Source: Calothrix sp. PCC 7716 (GTDB taxonomy: Bacteria; Cyanobacteriota; Cyanobacteriia; Cyanobacteriales; Nostocaceae). From it: a stretch of 64,000 nt of DNA. This document shows, piece by piece, positions 27,071-35,406 of this stretch (position 1 is its first letter; every line of letters starts with the position of its first letter). The notes beneath the pieces were generated by a model. That model was given only the letters and a program-made list of their open reading frames with translations, did no database searches and had not been told where the DNA came from. The position numbers and the translations under genes were made by a program. The stretch is from the NCBI RefSeq assembly GCF_019977735.1, contig NZ_AP025018.1, positions 1,178,001 through 1,242,000 of the forward strand, in the 5' to 3' direction.

Positions 27071-27106
27071 TGACAGTAGCATACCAAATTGACAGTAGCC
27101 TGTCAA
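27071..27106. promoter_or_regulatory. Probable MarR operator
   Basis: The palindrome TTGACAGTAGCCTGTCAA occupies 27089-27106, and a direct copy of TGACAGTAGC lies 19 bp away at 27071-27080, against the MarR start codon. TTGACA could also act as a -35 box. Two half-sites in phase suggest autoregulation. Confidence 0.55.
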
Positions 27107-27164
27107 GTGTCTCTACTTTCAATTAAATTGTGGCTTCCTCACCCAGTGCGATGGATGGACTTTA

Positions 27165-27191
27165 GCAACGGATGTAACGGATGTAACGGAT
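27165..27191. repeat. GTAACGGAT tandem element
   Basis: GCAACGGAT followed by two GTAACGGAT units. The same element occurs near 22738, inverted at 22806, and at 56322-56339 where it encodes the last residues of LigA. Confidence 0.75.
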
Positions 27192-27320
27192 AGTTGATAT
27201 GTTTATGTTGTAGAATTGGCATCGTAACGCGAGCGCTCAAGCACAAGCTCTTGCCCATTCTGTATTCAAAGCTTTTCAACAATTGTGTAAAAATAAAAGA
27301 GTAGTTTTTTTATTAGTTCT

Positions 27321-27536
27321 ATGACAGTAGCAGAACTATTTCCAACTTTGAGAGAACTGCCTCGTGCAGACAAACTAAGAGTAATGCAATTTTTGGTTGC
27401 GGAACTGGCGAGGGAAGAGGAACCAACACTACAACCAGGAGCAACGTACTCAGTTTTGTCGCCTTTTAACTCTCACGAAGCTGCTCATAAACTTGCCCAA
27501 CTTTTAGAATCGGAGCAATCAAAACAAGATGCGTGA
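27321..27536 (+). CDS. Small protein upstream of a retropepsin-like gene
   Basis: A 71-residue protein, MTVAELFPTLRELPRADKLRVMQFL at the start, probably helical, with an acidic and glutamine-rich C terminus. I do not recognise a named domain; similar short proteins often precede enzymes or toxins in cyanobacteria. It overlaps the next gene by 8 bp (27529-27536), so translation is coupled. It could be a partner or antitoxin-like protein, which is inferred only from the arrangement. Confidence 0.7.
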   Translation: MTVAELFPTLRELPRADKLRVMQFLVAELAREEEPTLQPGATYSVLSPFNSHEAAHKLAQLLESEQSKQDA

Positions 27537-27954
27537 TGCTGGGCAATTTTATTTTACACAGGGGTATGATGCGTTTGGTGTTCCTGATGCCTTGCCTCTG
27601 TTACCGTTGTCTCTTGGATATCAAAATTCGATTGTAGAGGTATCAGCATTGCTGGATACAGGTGCCAGCGTCAACGTTTTGCCATATCGTGTTGGAGTTG
27701 AGCTTGGCGCGGTGTGGGAGGAACAGACAACCTCGGTTATATTAGCAGGAAATCTCGCTTCAGTTGAGGCAAAAGGGCTATTAGTTTCTGCTCAAATAAG
27801 TAATTTTGCTCCAGTCCAGTTGGTATTTGCCTGGAGTTTATCAAATGATGCGCCGTTACTGCTAGGTCGAATGAATTTTTTCCTCGCATTTGATGTGTGT
27901 TTTTACCGCTCACAATTATTATTTGAGGTAAGTCCAAAATCTAGGACATCTTGA
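27529..27954 (+). CDS. Retropepsin-like aspartic protease fold protein
   Basis: A 141-residue protein with the clan AA signature ALLDTGASVNVLP, in which DTG is the catalytic motif, and the later LLGRMNFF segment that matches the hydrophobic-hydrophobic-Gly element. Retropepsin-like domains work as dimers. The substrate is unknown. It is coupled by an 8-bp overlap to the small gene upstream. A second, unrelated-looking pair with a DTG protein lies at 57.3-57.9 kb. Confidence 0.82.
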   Translation: MRDAGQFYFTQGYDAFGVPDALPLLPLSLGYQNSIVEVSALLDTGASVNVLPYRVGVELGAVWEEQTTSVILAGNLASVEAKGLLVSAQISNFAPVQLVFAWSLSNDAPLLLGRMNFFLAFDVCFYRSQLLFEVSPKSRTS

Positions 27955-28406
27955 TTTACCTCCATGTATTAGAATAAAATATAATTATACATCAGTCTTA
28001 GGGCTGATATATACTTAATCTTAAATCTATATATACAGACGCTCCGGTTCCTCACGTCTCTATGTGTCTCTGTGGTCAAGTAATAAATTACTGCAAATGT
28101 GTTCAATTAAAAAATGTCCTCTGTGAATATCATCCAATAGGGTGATGTTGTCAACAAGATGAATAAATTAGTATAGTGATGACAAAATTTGCGAAAAAGT
28201 AACATTAATGTATTAATTTTAAAGAAATTACAAATAATATTGCGATTCCTATATACTTTTAATTGATTTTTTGTTGCTGTTTAACAAAAATTGACTCGAA
28301 TAGGGTGAACATTCACACAAATCAATTTTTTGCCAGAAAGGGTTGAACGCTCAGAGCATTAACAGTTTGCTTCGTATGCTCCAAGTCTTCACGGGATGTT
28401 GAGGTC
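27955..28406. other. Intergenic region upstream of the esterase gene
   Basis: AT-rich with no supported gene. It includes a TCTATGTGTCTCTGTGGT element near 28061, related to elements near 33780 and 61150, and ATCATCCAATAGGGTGATG near 28128. The segment 28330-28400 has a different composition and leads into the esterase gene. Confidence 0.5.
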
Positions 28407-29411
28407 ATGAAAAAAATAGTATTTATTATCACGGTCATTACAGTGATAATTGGAGTGCTTTTGATACAGATAGGAGGTAGCTTTGTTACTCAAAAGCCTG
28501 ATAAATCCATAGCACAAACAAACACTCTCGGCATCGGTGATCACAGTCGAGCATTGATGGTGAACGGTTTGAAACGTACATATTTAGTCCACGTTCCAAA
28601 ATCATACAACGGTAGCCAGCCTTATCCGGTCGTGCTAGTATTTCACGGCGGCGGCAGCAATGCCAAACAGGCGATTTCATCTTTCGGGCTTAACGAGACG
28701 GCAGATAAGGATAACTTTATCGCAGTTTATCCAAACGGCACGGGCTGGACAATTCAAGGTTATGAGGTGTTTGTTTGGAACGGCGGTCTTCGTCAACCGG
28801 GCGGTACTAGTTCAGATATTGCCAAAGTTGACGATGTGGGATTCACTAAAGCACTGTTGGACGATCTTGCCAAAGTAGTGAGGACTGATGAAAAACGCAT
28901 CTATGCAACTGGGCTATCAGGGGGAGGCATTATGGTGTATCGACTCGCTTCAGAATTGTCTGACCGTATCGCTGCTATTGCTCCAGTTGCCGCTGTGATG
29001 GGAACGGCTAAGATTCGTCCGCAGCGACCCGTATCGGTGATGCATTTTCACGGCACCGAAGACCAAGCTGTGCCGTTTAATGGCGGAAAAGGCAAACTGG
29101 ATACATCGGGAACGAATTTCTACTCGGTTGAATACTCAATTCAATCGTGGGTGAAGGCGAATGGGTGCAACAGGCACCCGACAATAGAGACCTTGCCGGA
29201 TAAGGTGGACGACGGGACTAAAGTCATCCGCAAATCTTATGACAACTGTAATATTGATTCCGAAGTCGTGTTGATTAAAATCGAGGGCGGCGGGCATACC
29301 TGGCCGGGACGCGAGTTTGAACCAGAGTTAGAGATACTGGGTAAATCAACGAAGGATATTTCGGCTAACGATTTGATGTGGGAGTTCTTCCAAAAACATC
29401 CGATGCAATAA
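28407..29411 (+). CDS. Secreted polyhydroxybutyrate-depolymerase-like esterase (LpqC type)
   Basis: A 334-residue alpha/beta hydrolase. Residues 4-24 are an uncleaved or lipoprotein-free signal anchor. The oxyanion region is VVLVFHGGGSNAKQA, the nucleophile elbow GLSGGGIMVYRLASEL, the acid is probably D in FHGTEDQAVPF, and the histidine is in GGGHTWPG. Members hydrolyse polyhydroxyalkanoates or feruloyl esters; the actual substrate is not certain. Several stretches are GC-richer than the neighbours (GGCGGCGGCAGC), so it may be acquired. It stands alone. Confidence 0.88.
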   Translation: MKKIVFIITVITVIIGVLLIQIGGSFVTQKPDKSIAQTNTLGIGDHSRALMVNGLKRTYLVHVPKSYNGSQPYPVVLVFHGGGSNAKQAISSFGLNETADKDNFIAVYPNGTGWTIQGYEVFVWNGGLRQPGGTSSDIAKVDDVGFTKALLDDLAKVVRTDEKRIYATGLSGGGIMVYRLASELSDRIAAIAPVAAVMGTAKIRPQRPVSVMHFHGTEDQAVPFNGGKGKLDTSGTNFYSVEYSIQSWVKANGCNRHPTIETLPDKVDDGTKVIRKSYDNCNIDSEVVLIKIEGGGHTWPGREFEPELEILGKSTKDISANDLMWEFFQKHPMQ

Positions 29412-29462
29412 AACACACCTACCTAGTATTGCACCGTCACCAACGCACATTAGATTCGATAT

Positions 29463-29490
29463 ATATTATACTACAAATGTAGTATAATAT
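29463..29490. promoter_or_regulatory. BlaI/MecI-like operator overlapping a -10 box
   Basis: Thirteen-bp inverted arms, 29463-29475 and 29478-29490, around a 2-nt centre contain TACTACA-AA-TGTAGTA. This matches the known BlaI/MecI operator pattern. TATAAT at 29483-29488 lies inside the right arm, so a bound repressor would block the promoter of the phosphotransferase gene that starts at 29515. Confidence 0.65.
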
Positions 29491-29514
29491 GAAAAAGGTG
29501 TGATAATCAAATAT

Positions 29515-30432
29515 ATGAGCGAAAATACAAAAACACAGCAAGAAGTACTTGAGTTAGCCCATAAACACGGTTTGAGGATACAACCAGATTCCCTACAATT
29601 CAATAAATCGGGGCTTGATTTTGAAGTCGTGTTGGCGACTTCTTGTGAAGGAGAACCCTGGATTTTACGTTTTCCAAGGCGGGAAGATGTTCTGTCATTG
29701 ATAGATAAGGAAAAACGCACGCTGGAGCTGATTGCTCCCCTTCTGACTGTGGAGGTGCCGCGATGGTTCGTTTCTACGGATGAACTTATTGCTTATAAAG
29801 CATTAAATGGTGTACCTGCTGGCACGATTGATTCCGAAGCAAAAGCCTATATTTGGGAAATTGACGAAACCAATGTGCCTAATCAATTTCATGAATCGCT
29901 GGCTAGGGGCTTGGTTTCTCTTCATCAAGTTAGTATCTCAAAAGCGCGTGCAGTTAGTCTTCCGGTTGAAACCATCGAGGACGTGCGCGCGGGGATGAAG
30001 CGGAGAATGGATACAGTAAAGTGCGAGTATACCATTGGTGAAAAGTTATGGAACCGCTGGCAAAATTGGCTCGAAAGTGATGCGCTTTGGCCGTCCGATA
30101 CGGCGTTAACTCATGGTGATTTACATGCTGGGCATATTTTTATTAATGCACAGGCACAGGTTATCGGCTTTATTGACTGGACTGAAGCAGCTGTCACTGA
30201 CCGAGCAATTGATTTTGTTGCCCACTACCACACGTTCGGTAAAGATGCTCTTGATAAATTGATCTTGGCATACGAATTAGCTGGTGGGCACGTTTGGCCA
30301 AAGATGGCAGAGCATGTAATTGAATTAACTGCTTCTTATCCAATCGCAATCGCAGAATTTGCGTTGAAGTCCGGCTTAGATGAATACAAGGAGATGGCTA
30401 GGCAGTCACTTTGCGTTTTAGATTCAGAGTAA
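29515..30432 (+). CDS. mph: Macrolide 2'-phosphotransferase-like kinase
   Basis: A 305-residue protein from ATG 29515; the frame opens at 29500 with GTG. It shows the aminoglycoside/macrolide kinase fold: PWILRFPRREDV carries the ATP-binding segment, THGDLHAGHIFINA the catalytic loop with HGD, and IGFIDWTEAAVTDRAID the DxD-type metal site. Overall it resembles Mph(B)/Mph(C) macrolide kinases rather than aminoglycoside enzymes. It would inactivate macrolides by phosphorylation. Promoter control by a BlaI-like repressor is suggested by the adjacent operator. Confidence 0.88.
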   Translation: MSENTKTQQEVLELAHKHGLRIQPDSLQFNKSGLDFEVVLATSCEGEPWILRFPRREDVLSLIDKEKRTLELIAPLLTVEVPRWFVSTDELIAYKALNGVPAGTIDSEAKAYIWEIDETNVPNQFHESLARGLVSLHQVSISKARAVSLPVETIEDVRAGMKRRMDTVKCEYTIGEKLWNRWQNWLESDALWPSDTALTHGDLHAGHIFINAQAQVIGFIDWTEAAVTDRAIDFVAHYHTFGKDALDKLILAYELAGGHVWPKMAEHVIELTASYPIAIAEFALKSGLDEYKEMARQSLCVLDSE

Positions 30433-30627
30433 TTTGCTATACTCACAATCATTTTAAATGAGCGTGGAAGCAACAAAATCTCTTGCTCAATTTGAAGGAG
30501 TAATTTCTAGGTTTCTATTAATTTTGACTTTGAACAAAAAATGTTTTTCACGTACTAATATCGTCAGCTACACTTGAATTATTTTTATTTATGCTATTTA
30601 GCACTAATTATTGGCATTAGACGAATA

Positions 30628-31458
30628 TTAGATTTCATACAAATTCATTACCAGGTATAAAAAAGGCGCCCAAATTAGGTGTCCAACATTCCGCAAAACT
30701 TCTCCGTAATCGTAAAATGCGTTTTGTTCAAAGAAAGATTCTTCATCGGGAGTCAACGCAAAACTCTTGTCAAGCACCAAACCAAAATCTGTCAAATATG
30801 TTCGTTCGCCATCAGTGAGAATGTTTTTAAAATGCGCGTCAAAGTGAATAATTCCTGATTTCCTCAAAAAGTCTATTGTTGCACATAGTTCATTTAAAGT
30901 TTTCTGAAATTGATTGGAATTTTCTTGTAACCATTTATCTAGAACATACGGTATATATTCTAGAAATATAACCAATTCATAGTTAGTGTTTGCTCTATCT
31001 AACACATAATTTTGAACGTTTGCATTATTTTCCCAGTGTGAGCTATCCACGTTATTTGCACGGCGCCCAAAAAAAGGAATAATTCGATAATGGTACATTA
31101 GTGGAAAATTCTCAATTCCTTCCTCTAATACCCAGTGAGTTGTTTTAATATGGGTAATAAGTTCACGCCATACTCCAAAACCAGTGGTAGCAATACCGTA
31201 ACTAAAAGATGTCGGCAGGTTATAGAAGTTTTTCGTAGAAAATAAATTATTATATTCAAGGTTTGTAACCGGAACACGTTTTACAAAGACTTTAGATTGC
31301 CCAAAAACTACAACCTGATTTTGACCCCAACCTGTAGTTGACTCATTTGACTCATTATTCTCCAACAGAGAACGCAGTTGTGTATTATCTAATTGAGCAA
31401 TTTGTGAACTAAGCGTAAAATACTTTTTCCTTCTAAGTTCCATATCATATTTATCCAT
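30628..31458 (-). CDS. Protein-kinase-like protein
   Basis: A 276-residue protein from ATG 31458, where GGAG lies upstream; the frame extends to 31548. Kinase features are VVVFGQSKVFVKRVPVT (lysine), the catalytic loop IIHFDAHFKNIL (HFD replacing HRD, N present) and TYLTDFGLVLD (DFG). An FLEYIPYVLDKWL hinge-like segment precedes the loop. The C-terminal lobe is short. It may be a serine/threonine kinase of an atypical family; the substrate is unknown. It stands at the edge of a group with nuclease-like genes. Confidence 0.8.
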   Translation of the reverse strand: MDKYDMELRRKKYFTLSSQIAQLDNTQLRSLLENNESNESTTGWGQNQVVVFGQSKVFVKRVPVTNLEYNNLFSTKNFYNLPTSFSYGIATTGFGVWRELITHIKTTHWVLEEGIENFPLMYHYRIIPFFGRRANNVDSSHWENNANVQNYVLDRANTNYELVIFLEYIPYVLDKWLQENSNQFQKTLNELCATIDFLRKSGIIHFDAHFKNILTDGERTYLTDFGLVLDKSFALTPDEESFFEQNAFYDYGEVLRNVGHLIWAPFLYLVMNLYEI

Positions 31459-31664
31459 TTTTCTTGCTCCAGATAAATTATGAGCCTGCACGTTGACAGA
31501 CTTAGTCAGTATAGCCTCATCCTTCGCTTGGTGTAGGCCAATATCCACTTACTTTAAGTGTAGCTATATTTACATTTACTTTTTGTAATTGCATAATGGC
31601 TAGTTTGGCGTTGGTGTTAGAGTGCATATAATAAGAACAGCTTTATGATTGAGTTATACAAATT

Positions 31665-32120
31665 ATGAGTCAAAACTGGGCGCCTGTTGAGGGTGTAGTT
31701 ACATCTGGATATCAAGTTGCTTCTGGAAAATCGCAAAATAGTCCTTACCCTAGAGGTACTTTAGAAATGCAGTTACCTTTTTTCAAGGATTTGGGACTTG
31801 ATATAAGCAACTACTATCTGGGTACTTTAAATATATCGATTAGCCCTAAAGAGTTTAAGCTAAATAAACCACAATACACGTTTAGAAATGTTAAGTGGTC
31901 GCCTGAACATGATACAGAAGACTTTTCTTTCTCACACTGTCAAGTTATCTTTAATGGTAGTAAATACGATGCGCTCATATACTACCCGCATCCAGAAACT
32001 AAAATCAATCACTTTCAAAACCCCTCTATTTTAGAAATTATCGCAGTTCCCATACCTGGCATTAAGTATGGAAACAGTGTAACTATCAAAATTAATACAT
32101 CAGAAGTAAGTATAATCTAG
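31665..32120 (+). CDS. Conserved-looking protein of unknown function
   Basis: A 151-residue protein with no recognised domain. It is rich in beta-forming residues and aromatic positions (YYLGTLNISISPKEF, YALIYYPHP-like segments). No signal peptide or membrane helix is seen. Its stop codon shares the CTAG at 32117-32120 with the stop of the converging CoiA-like gene, leaving no room for a terminator. Confidence 0.65.
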   Translation: MSQNWAPVEGVVTSGYQVASGKSQNSPYPRGTLEMQLPFFKDLGLDISNYYLGTLNISISPKEFKLNKPQYTFRNVKWSPEHDTEDFSFSHCQVIFNGSKYDALIYYPHPETKINHFQNPSILEIIAVPIPGIKYGNSVTIKINTSEVSII

Positions 32121-33064
32121 CGACTAACCAGCACTTTGATTTGGTCATTTTCTTCAGCTAATATATCTAACTCAATTTGATTAAGTTGTTTCGGTTGCAT
32201 TTGTTGCAAATCGTGCATTACTGTTTTGACGTTCTCACTACTAAATTTATAATACTCTGTTAAACTGCCAATTGGGTAATTTAAGCTTTGATAACGGTGC
32301 TTAAAATACTTTTCAATATTGCCGCGATTTTCCCATGTCCCCAGCACTTTTATATCAATAGTTTTATAATGTGCGACCAAATCTATCTCTACTTCTTTGA
32401 GACGCTTTTGAATTTGGCGCCCAGTCACACCAACTTTATAAAATACCTTTTTATCATCAGTCCGAATTTCCAAAAAATATAGTGTATTTGATAACACTCG
32501 TCTCAACTGCGCGCGGTATAATTGTAAATCAATAATTCGATGCGACAAATCAGAACTTTTTTTAAAAGTTGCATGTTCAACAGCTAACTCTAACTTCAAC
32601 AGCTTCTTAAATATTAAAGGTTCCTGCACCGAATTAAACAACGCTAAATCTAAGGCGCCAACAGGTATCTTACCCAAATCATTAAACTCATACCCAGCAG
32701 GCGCCATATAAACATTCTTAGTTAACAAACCTGACTTTAATAAACCAGGAGTAAGTAACTGAGGACTGACTAAATAATCTCTACAACCATACTCACTCCA
32801 CAATAACTTAAGTAACTTCAAATCCTTACCAGATAACTGAATATTAAAGCTATCATAAAAAGGTAAAACAGGAAACTCTTGATTAGCAACCGAACGACAA
32901 GTATCATGAGTATGGGCAAAATGATGTGAGTTCTTCTTACCCTTCTTAGCAGTCAAACCACCACCACAATAAGGACACCTCAACCGACTCTTACCGCTAC
33001 AAACATCCTCAACATATACCAAAACCCCAGAATTATCGACACCATAATTTAACCACACAATCAA
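32117..33064 (-). CDS. CoiA-like zinc-finger and GIY-YIG (T5orf172-type) fusion
   Basis: A 315-residue protein. Residues about 25-60 have LRCPYCGGGLTAKKG followed by HHFAHTHDTC, the CoiA-like metal-binding start. Residues about 195-290 look like a T5orf172/GIY-YIG nuclease: LYFLEIRTDDKKVFYKVGVT, GRQIQKRLKEVE, then GNIEKYFKHRYQ. The middle is a helical domain I do not recognise. CoiA proteins act in DNA uptake and GIY-YIG domains cut DNA. The combined function is inferred, and no competence genes are nearby. Confidence 0.75.
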   Translation of the reverse strand: MIVWLNYGVDNSGVLVYVEDVCSGKSRLRCPYCGGGLTAKKGKKNSHHFAHTHDTCRSVANQEFPVLPFYDSFNIQLSGKDLKLLKLLWSEYGCRDYLVSPQLLTPGLLKSGLLTKNVYMAPAGYEFNDLGKIPVGALDLALFNSVQEPLIFKKLLKLELAVEHATFKKSSDLSHRIIDLQLYRAQLRRVLSNTLYFLEIRTDDKKVFYKVGVTGRQIQKRLKEVEIDLVAHYKTIDIKVLGTWENRGNIEKYFKHRYQSLNYPIGSLTEYYKFSSENVKTVMHDLQQMQPKQLNQIELDILAEENDQIKVLVSR

Positions 33065-33159
33065 ATCTCTCCTTCTTTCTTTCTTTGTGTCCTTTATGCC
33101 TTTGTGGTTATTTATCCAACATCTTAATTTATACTAAAAGATATATATAGCCAAAAAAG

Positions 33160-33903
33160 ATGAAATTATTAGAACTAGAAACATTATTTAACATTAAACT
33201 AATTAGAGATAAAGAATTTTTTCGTGAATGGCAAGATGATTTACCAGGACTAAGCGAATCAGAAAAACAGCAGTTAGATAAAGTACAAGCTGGATATTTT
33301 AATCTACTTAGATACCCGCCTTTCTTAGAAAACATCGTGAAGATGGCAGTGTTAGACCCACTTTTATTTATCGGGGACTTTTACCTTTCGCCATACTGCG
33401 TCAAGTCCGAAAAATCCATTGAAATATCCGCTCTTGATGAAGATACTATAATCAAGGGAAGTTTGGATGTCCTCGTATTGAAAGACCAATTATGGTTAAT
33501 GGTGATTGAATCTAAACAAGCAGCTTTTTCTATAGAAGCAGGTTTAGCACAGATATTAGCTTATATGTTAGCAAATCCTTACCGAGATAAACCTACTTTT
33601 GGCATGATTACAACTGGAGGGAGTTTTGTATTTATAAAGCTAGTTTCAGGACAACAACCACAGTATGCGACCTCCAAGATTTTTGAACTTCGTAACCCCG
33701 ATAATGAATTATACGACGTTCTCAAAATTCTGAAGCGGTATTACTCACTTAATTATCTCAGAACCTCAAAAATAACTTTTCTCTGTGTTCTCTGTGTCTT
33801 TGTGGTAAAAATAAATACTTTTACTGCACAGGCAAGATGCCTGTGCTACAGTTTTATGTCTGTAGCTAGATTTATTTTTTTTAGAAAACAACTTTCGAGA
33901 TAG
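33160..33903 (+). CDS. Solitary HsdR_N-like PD-(D/E)XK nuclease
   Basis: A 247-residue ORF. The active site is IIKGSLDVLVLKDQLWLMVIE-SKQA, matching D-(E)xK of type I restriction R-subunit N-terminal domains; preceding ENIVKMAVLDPLL is also typical. No helicase, HsdM or HsdS gene is present, so it is a stand-alone domain common in cyanobacteria. The end (from about residue 205) is encoded by dispersed repeats (CTCTGTGTTCTCTGTGTCTT and a CACAGGCAAGATGCCTGTG palindrome), so the real C terminus is lost or replaced. Confidence 0.78.
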   Translation: MKLLELETLFNIKLIRDKEFFREWQDDLPGLSESEKQQLDKVQAGYFNLLRYPPFLENIVKMAVLDPLLFIGDFYLSPYCVKSEKSIEISALDEDTIIKGSLDVLVLKDQLWLMVIESKQAAFSIEAGLAQILAYMLANPYRDKPTFGMITTGGSFVFIKLVSGQQPQYATSKIFELRNPDNELYDVLKILKRYYSLNYLRTSKITFLCVLCVFVVKINTFTAQARCLCYSFMSVARFIFFRKQLSR

Positions 33904-33960
33904 ATGCCAAAAACGTAAAGATTTGTAAAGATAGTAGATAATGCCATCATCTCTACAGCC

Positions 33961-35304
33961 ATGACTTTTGACTACGACTTGTTTGTAATTGGTGCTGGTT
34001 CAGGAGGACTAGCAGCAGCCAAAGCAGCTGCAAGCTTCGGTGCCAGTGTTGGTATAGCAGAACACGAAGCTTTGGGCGGAACTTGTGTTAACCGTGGCTG
34101 CATTCCTAAAAAGCTAATTGTTTACGCCGCTGACTTTGCCCTGCAAAATCAAATGGCACACCAGTATGGATGGAGTCAATGCGATAATTATTTTGACTGG
34201 ACAAGGTTTACTAAATTAGTAGACAAACATCTCGATAATCTTAACGACTCGTTTTCAAAACAGCTACAAAAAGCAGGAGTAGATTTAATAAAGGGATATG
34301 CGACCTTTATTGATGACCACACCCTAGAAGTAGATAACCGTAAAATTACAGCTGATAAGATTTTAATCGCTGTTGGCGGGCGCCCCAACTTACCAGATAT
34401 TCCTGGCATTGAATTTGCCATCACATCGCGTGAAATGTTTCACCTGCCTTACTTACCCAAGCGGTTTGTAGTAATTGGTGGTGGTTACATTGGTATCGAA
34501 TTTGCCAGCATGATGAACGCTTTTGGGTGCAAAGTCACCGTTATTAACAATGACGAACTAATATTATCAGGATTTGATGATGATGTTCGCGCTCATATTC
34601 AACAAAGTTTAACAAAACGAGGGATTAGATTTTTTCACAATAGCACTGCCAAAGAAATTAAACTTTGTGAAGATGGCTTGCTTGTGAAAATTAAAGCTGA
34701 TAAGCAAGCGACAGTTGCCGCTGACACAATTTTAGTCGCCACGGGTCGCACGCCGAACATCGAAAAACTAGGCTTAGAAAAAGTTGGTATCGAGCTAGCT
34801 GAAAAAGGTACCATTAAAGTCAATGAGTACAATAACACCAACATTGAAAATATTTACGCAGTTGGTGATTGTTCGAGCAGCTTACAATTAACACCTGTTG
34901 CGAAGGCAGAAGGTGAAGCATTTGCTAAAACAGTATTTGGCAAAACACCAAAAACAGTAAATTACAACGAAGTACCAACTGCAGTGTTCTCTCGTCCCGA
35001 AGGTGCGAGCTATGGAATGACGGAACAACAAGCACGCTCCGAATTTGGTGATGATGTAGAATCTTTTAAAACCGAGTTCAAATCGTTACTATCGCAATTT
35101 GGTGGTAGCGACGAGAAAACGCTGATAAAGATTATAGTTAAAACTGAAAATCAGCAAGTTTTAGGCGCCCACATGGTAGGGGAACATGCAGCTGATATCA
35201 TTCAAAGCTTGGGTGTCGCCATTAGAAAGGGTATTACTAAACAAGACTTAGTTGAAAGTATTGGTATTCACCCCACAACAGCCGAGGAGTTGATGACCCT
35301 TTAA
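33961..35304 (+). CDS. Glutathione-reductase-like flavoprotein, first tandem copy
   Basis: A 447-residue pyridine nucleotide-disulphide oxidoreductase. FAD motif IGAGSGGLAAAKAAAS, redox disulphide CVNRGC (C42, C47), NAD(P) motif VVIGGGYIGIEF, and active-site HPTTAEE at the C terminus. In the nucleotide pocket it has INNDELILSGFDDD where the second copy has ITRGQKILKGFDED, so the basic residues for the NADPH phosphate are missing. It may prefer NADH or have another substrate. It lies 100 bp before the second copy. Confidence 0.9.
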   Translation: MTFDYDLFVIGAGSGGLAAAKAAASFGASVGIAEHEALGGTCVNRGCIPKKLIVYAADFALQNQMAHQYGWSQCDNYFDWTRFTKLVDKHLDNLNDSFSKQLQKAGVDLIKGYATFIDDHTLEVDNRKITADKILIAVGGRPNLPDIPGIEFAITSREMFHLPYLPKRFVVIGGGYIGIEFASMMNAFGCKVTVINNDELILSGFDDDVRAHIQQSLTKRGIRFFHNSTAKEIKLCEDGLLVKIKADKQATVAADTILVATGRTPNIEKLGLEKVGIELAEKGTIKVNEYNNTNIENIYAVGDCSSSLQLTPVAKAEGEAFAKTVFGKTPKTVNYNEVPTAVFSRPEGASYGMTEQQARSEFGDDVESFKTEFKSLLSQFGGSDEKTLIKIIVKTENQQVLGAHMVGEHAADIIQSLGVAIRKGITKQDLVESIGIHPTTAEELMTL

Positions 35305-35406
35305 TATATTGTTGTGACACAGGCATCCCTGCCTGTGCTTTCATTCTTTAATATATATATAGATAAAATTCGTTCTTATGTTTTGTGTAGTCCAGGAAAT
35401 TGTAAT

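Noticed and set aside
30628-31458. Aminoglycoside kinase for the kinase-like gene
   Set aside because: It has a DFG segment and an HFDxHFKN loop closer to protein kinases than to HGD-type antibiotic kinases.
35314-35406. Upstream extension of the second glutathione reductase
   Set aside because: The first part lies in a dispersed repeat, and the FAD motif begins normally from ATG 35407.
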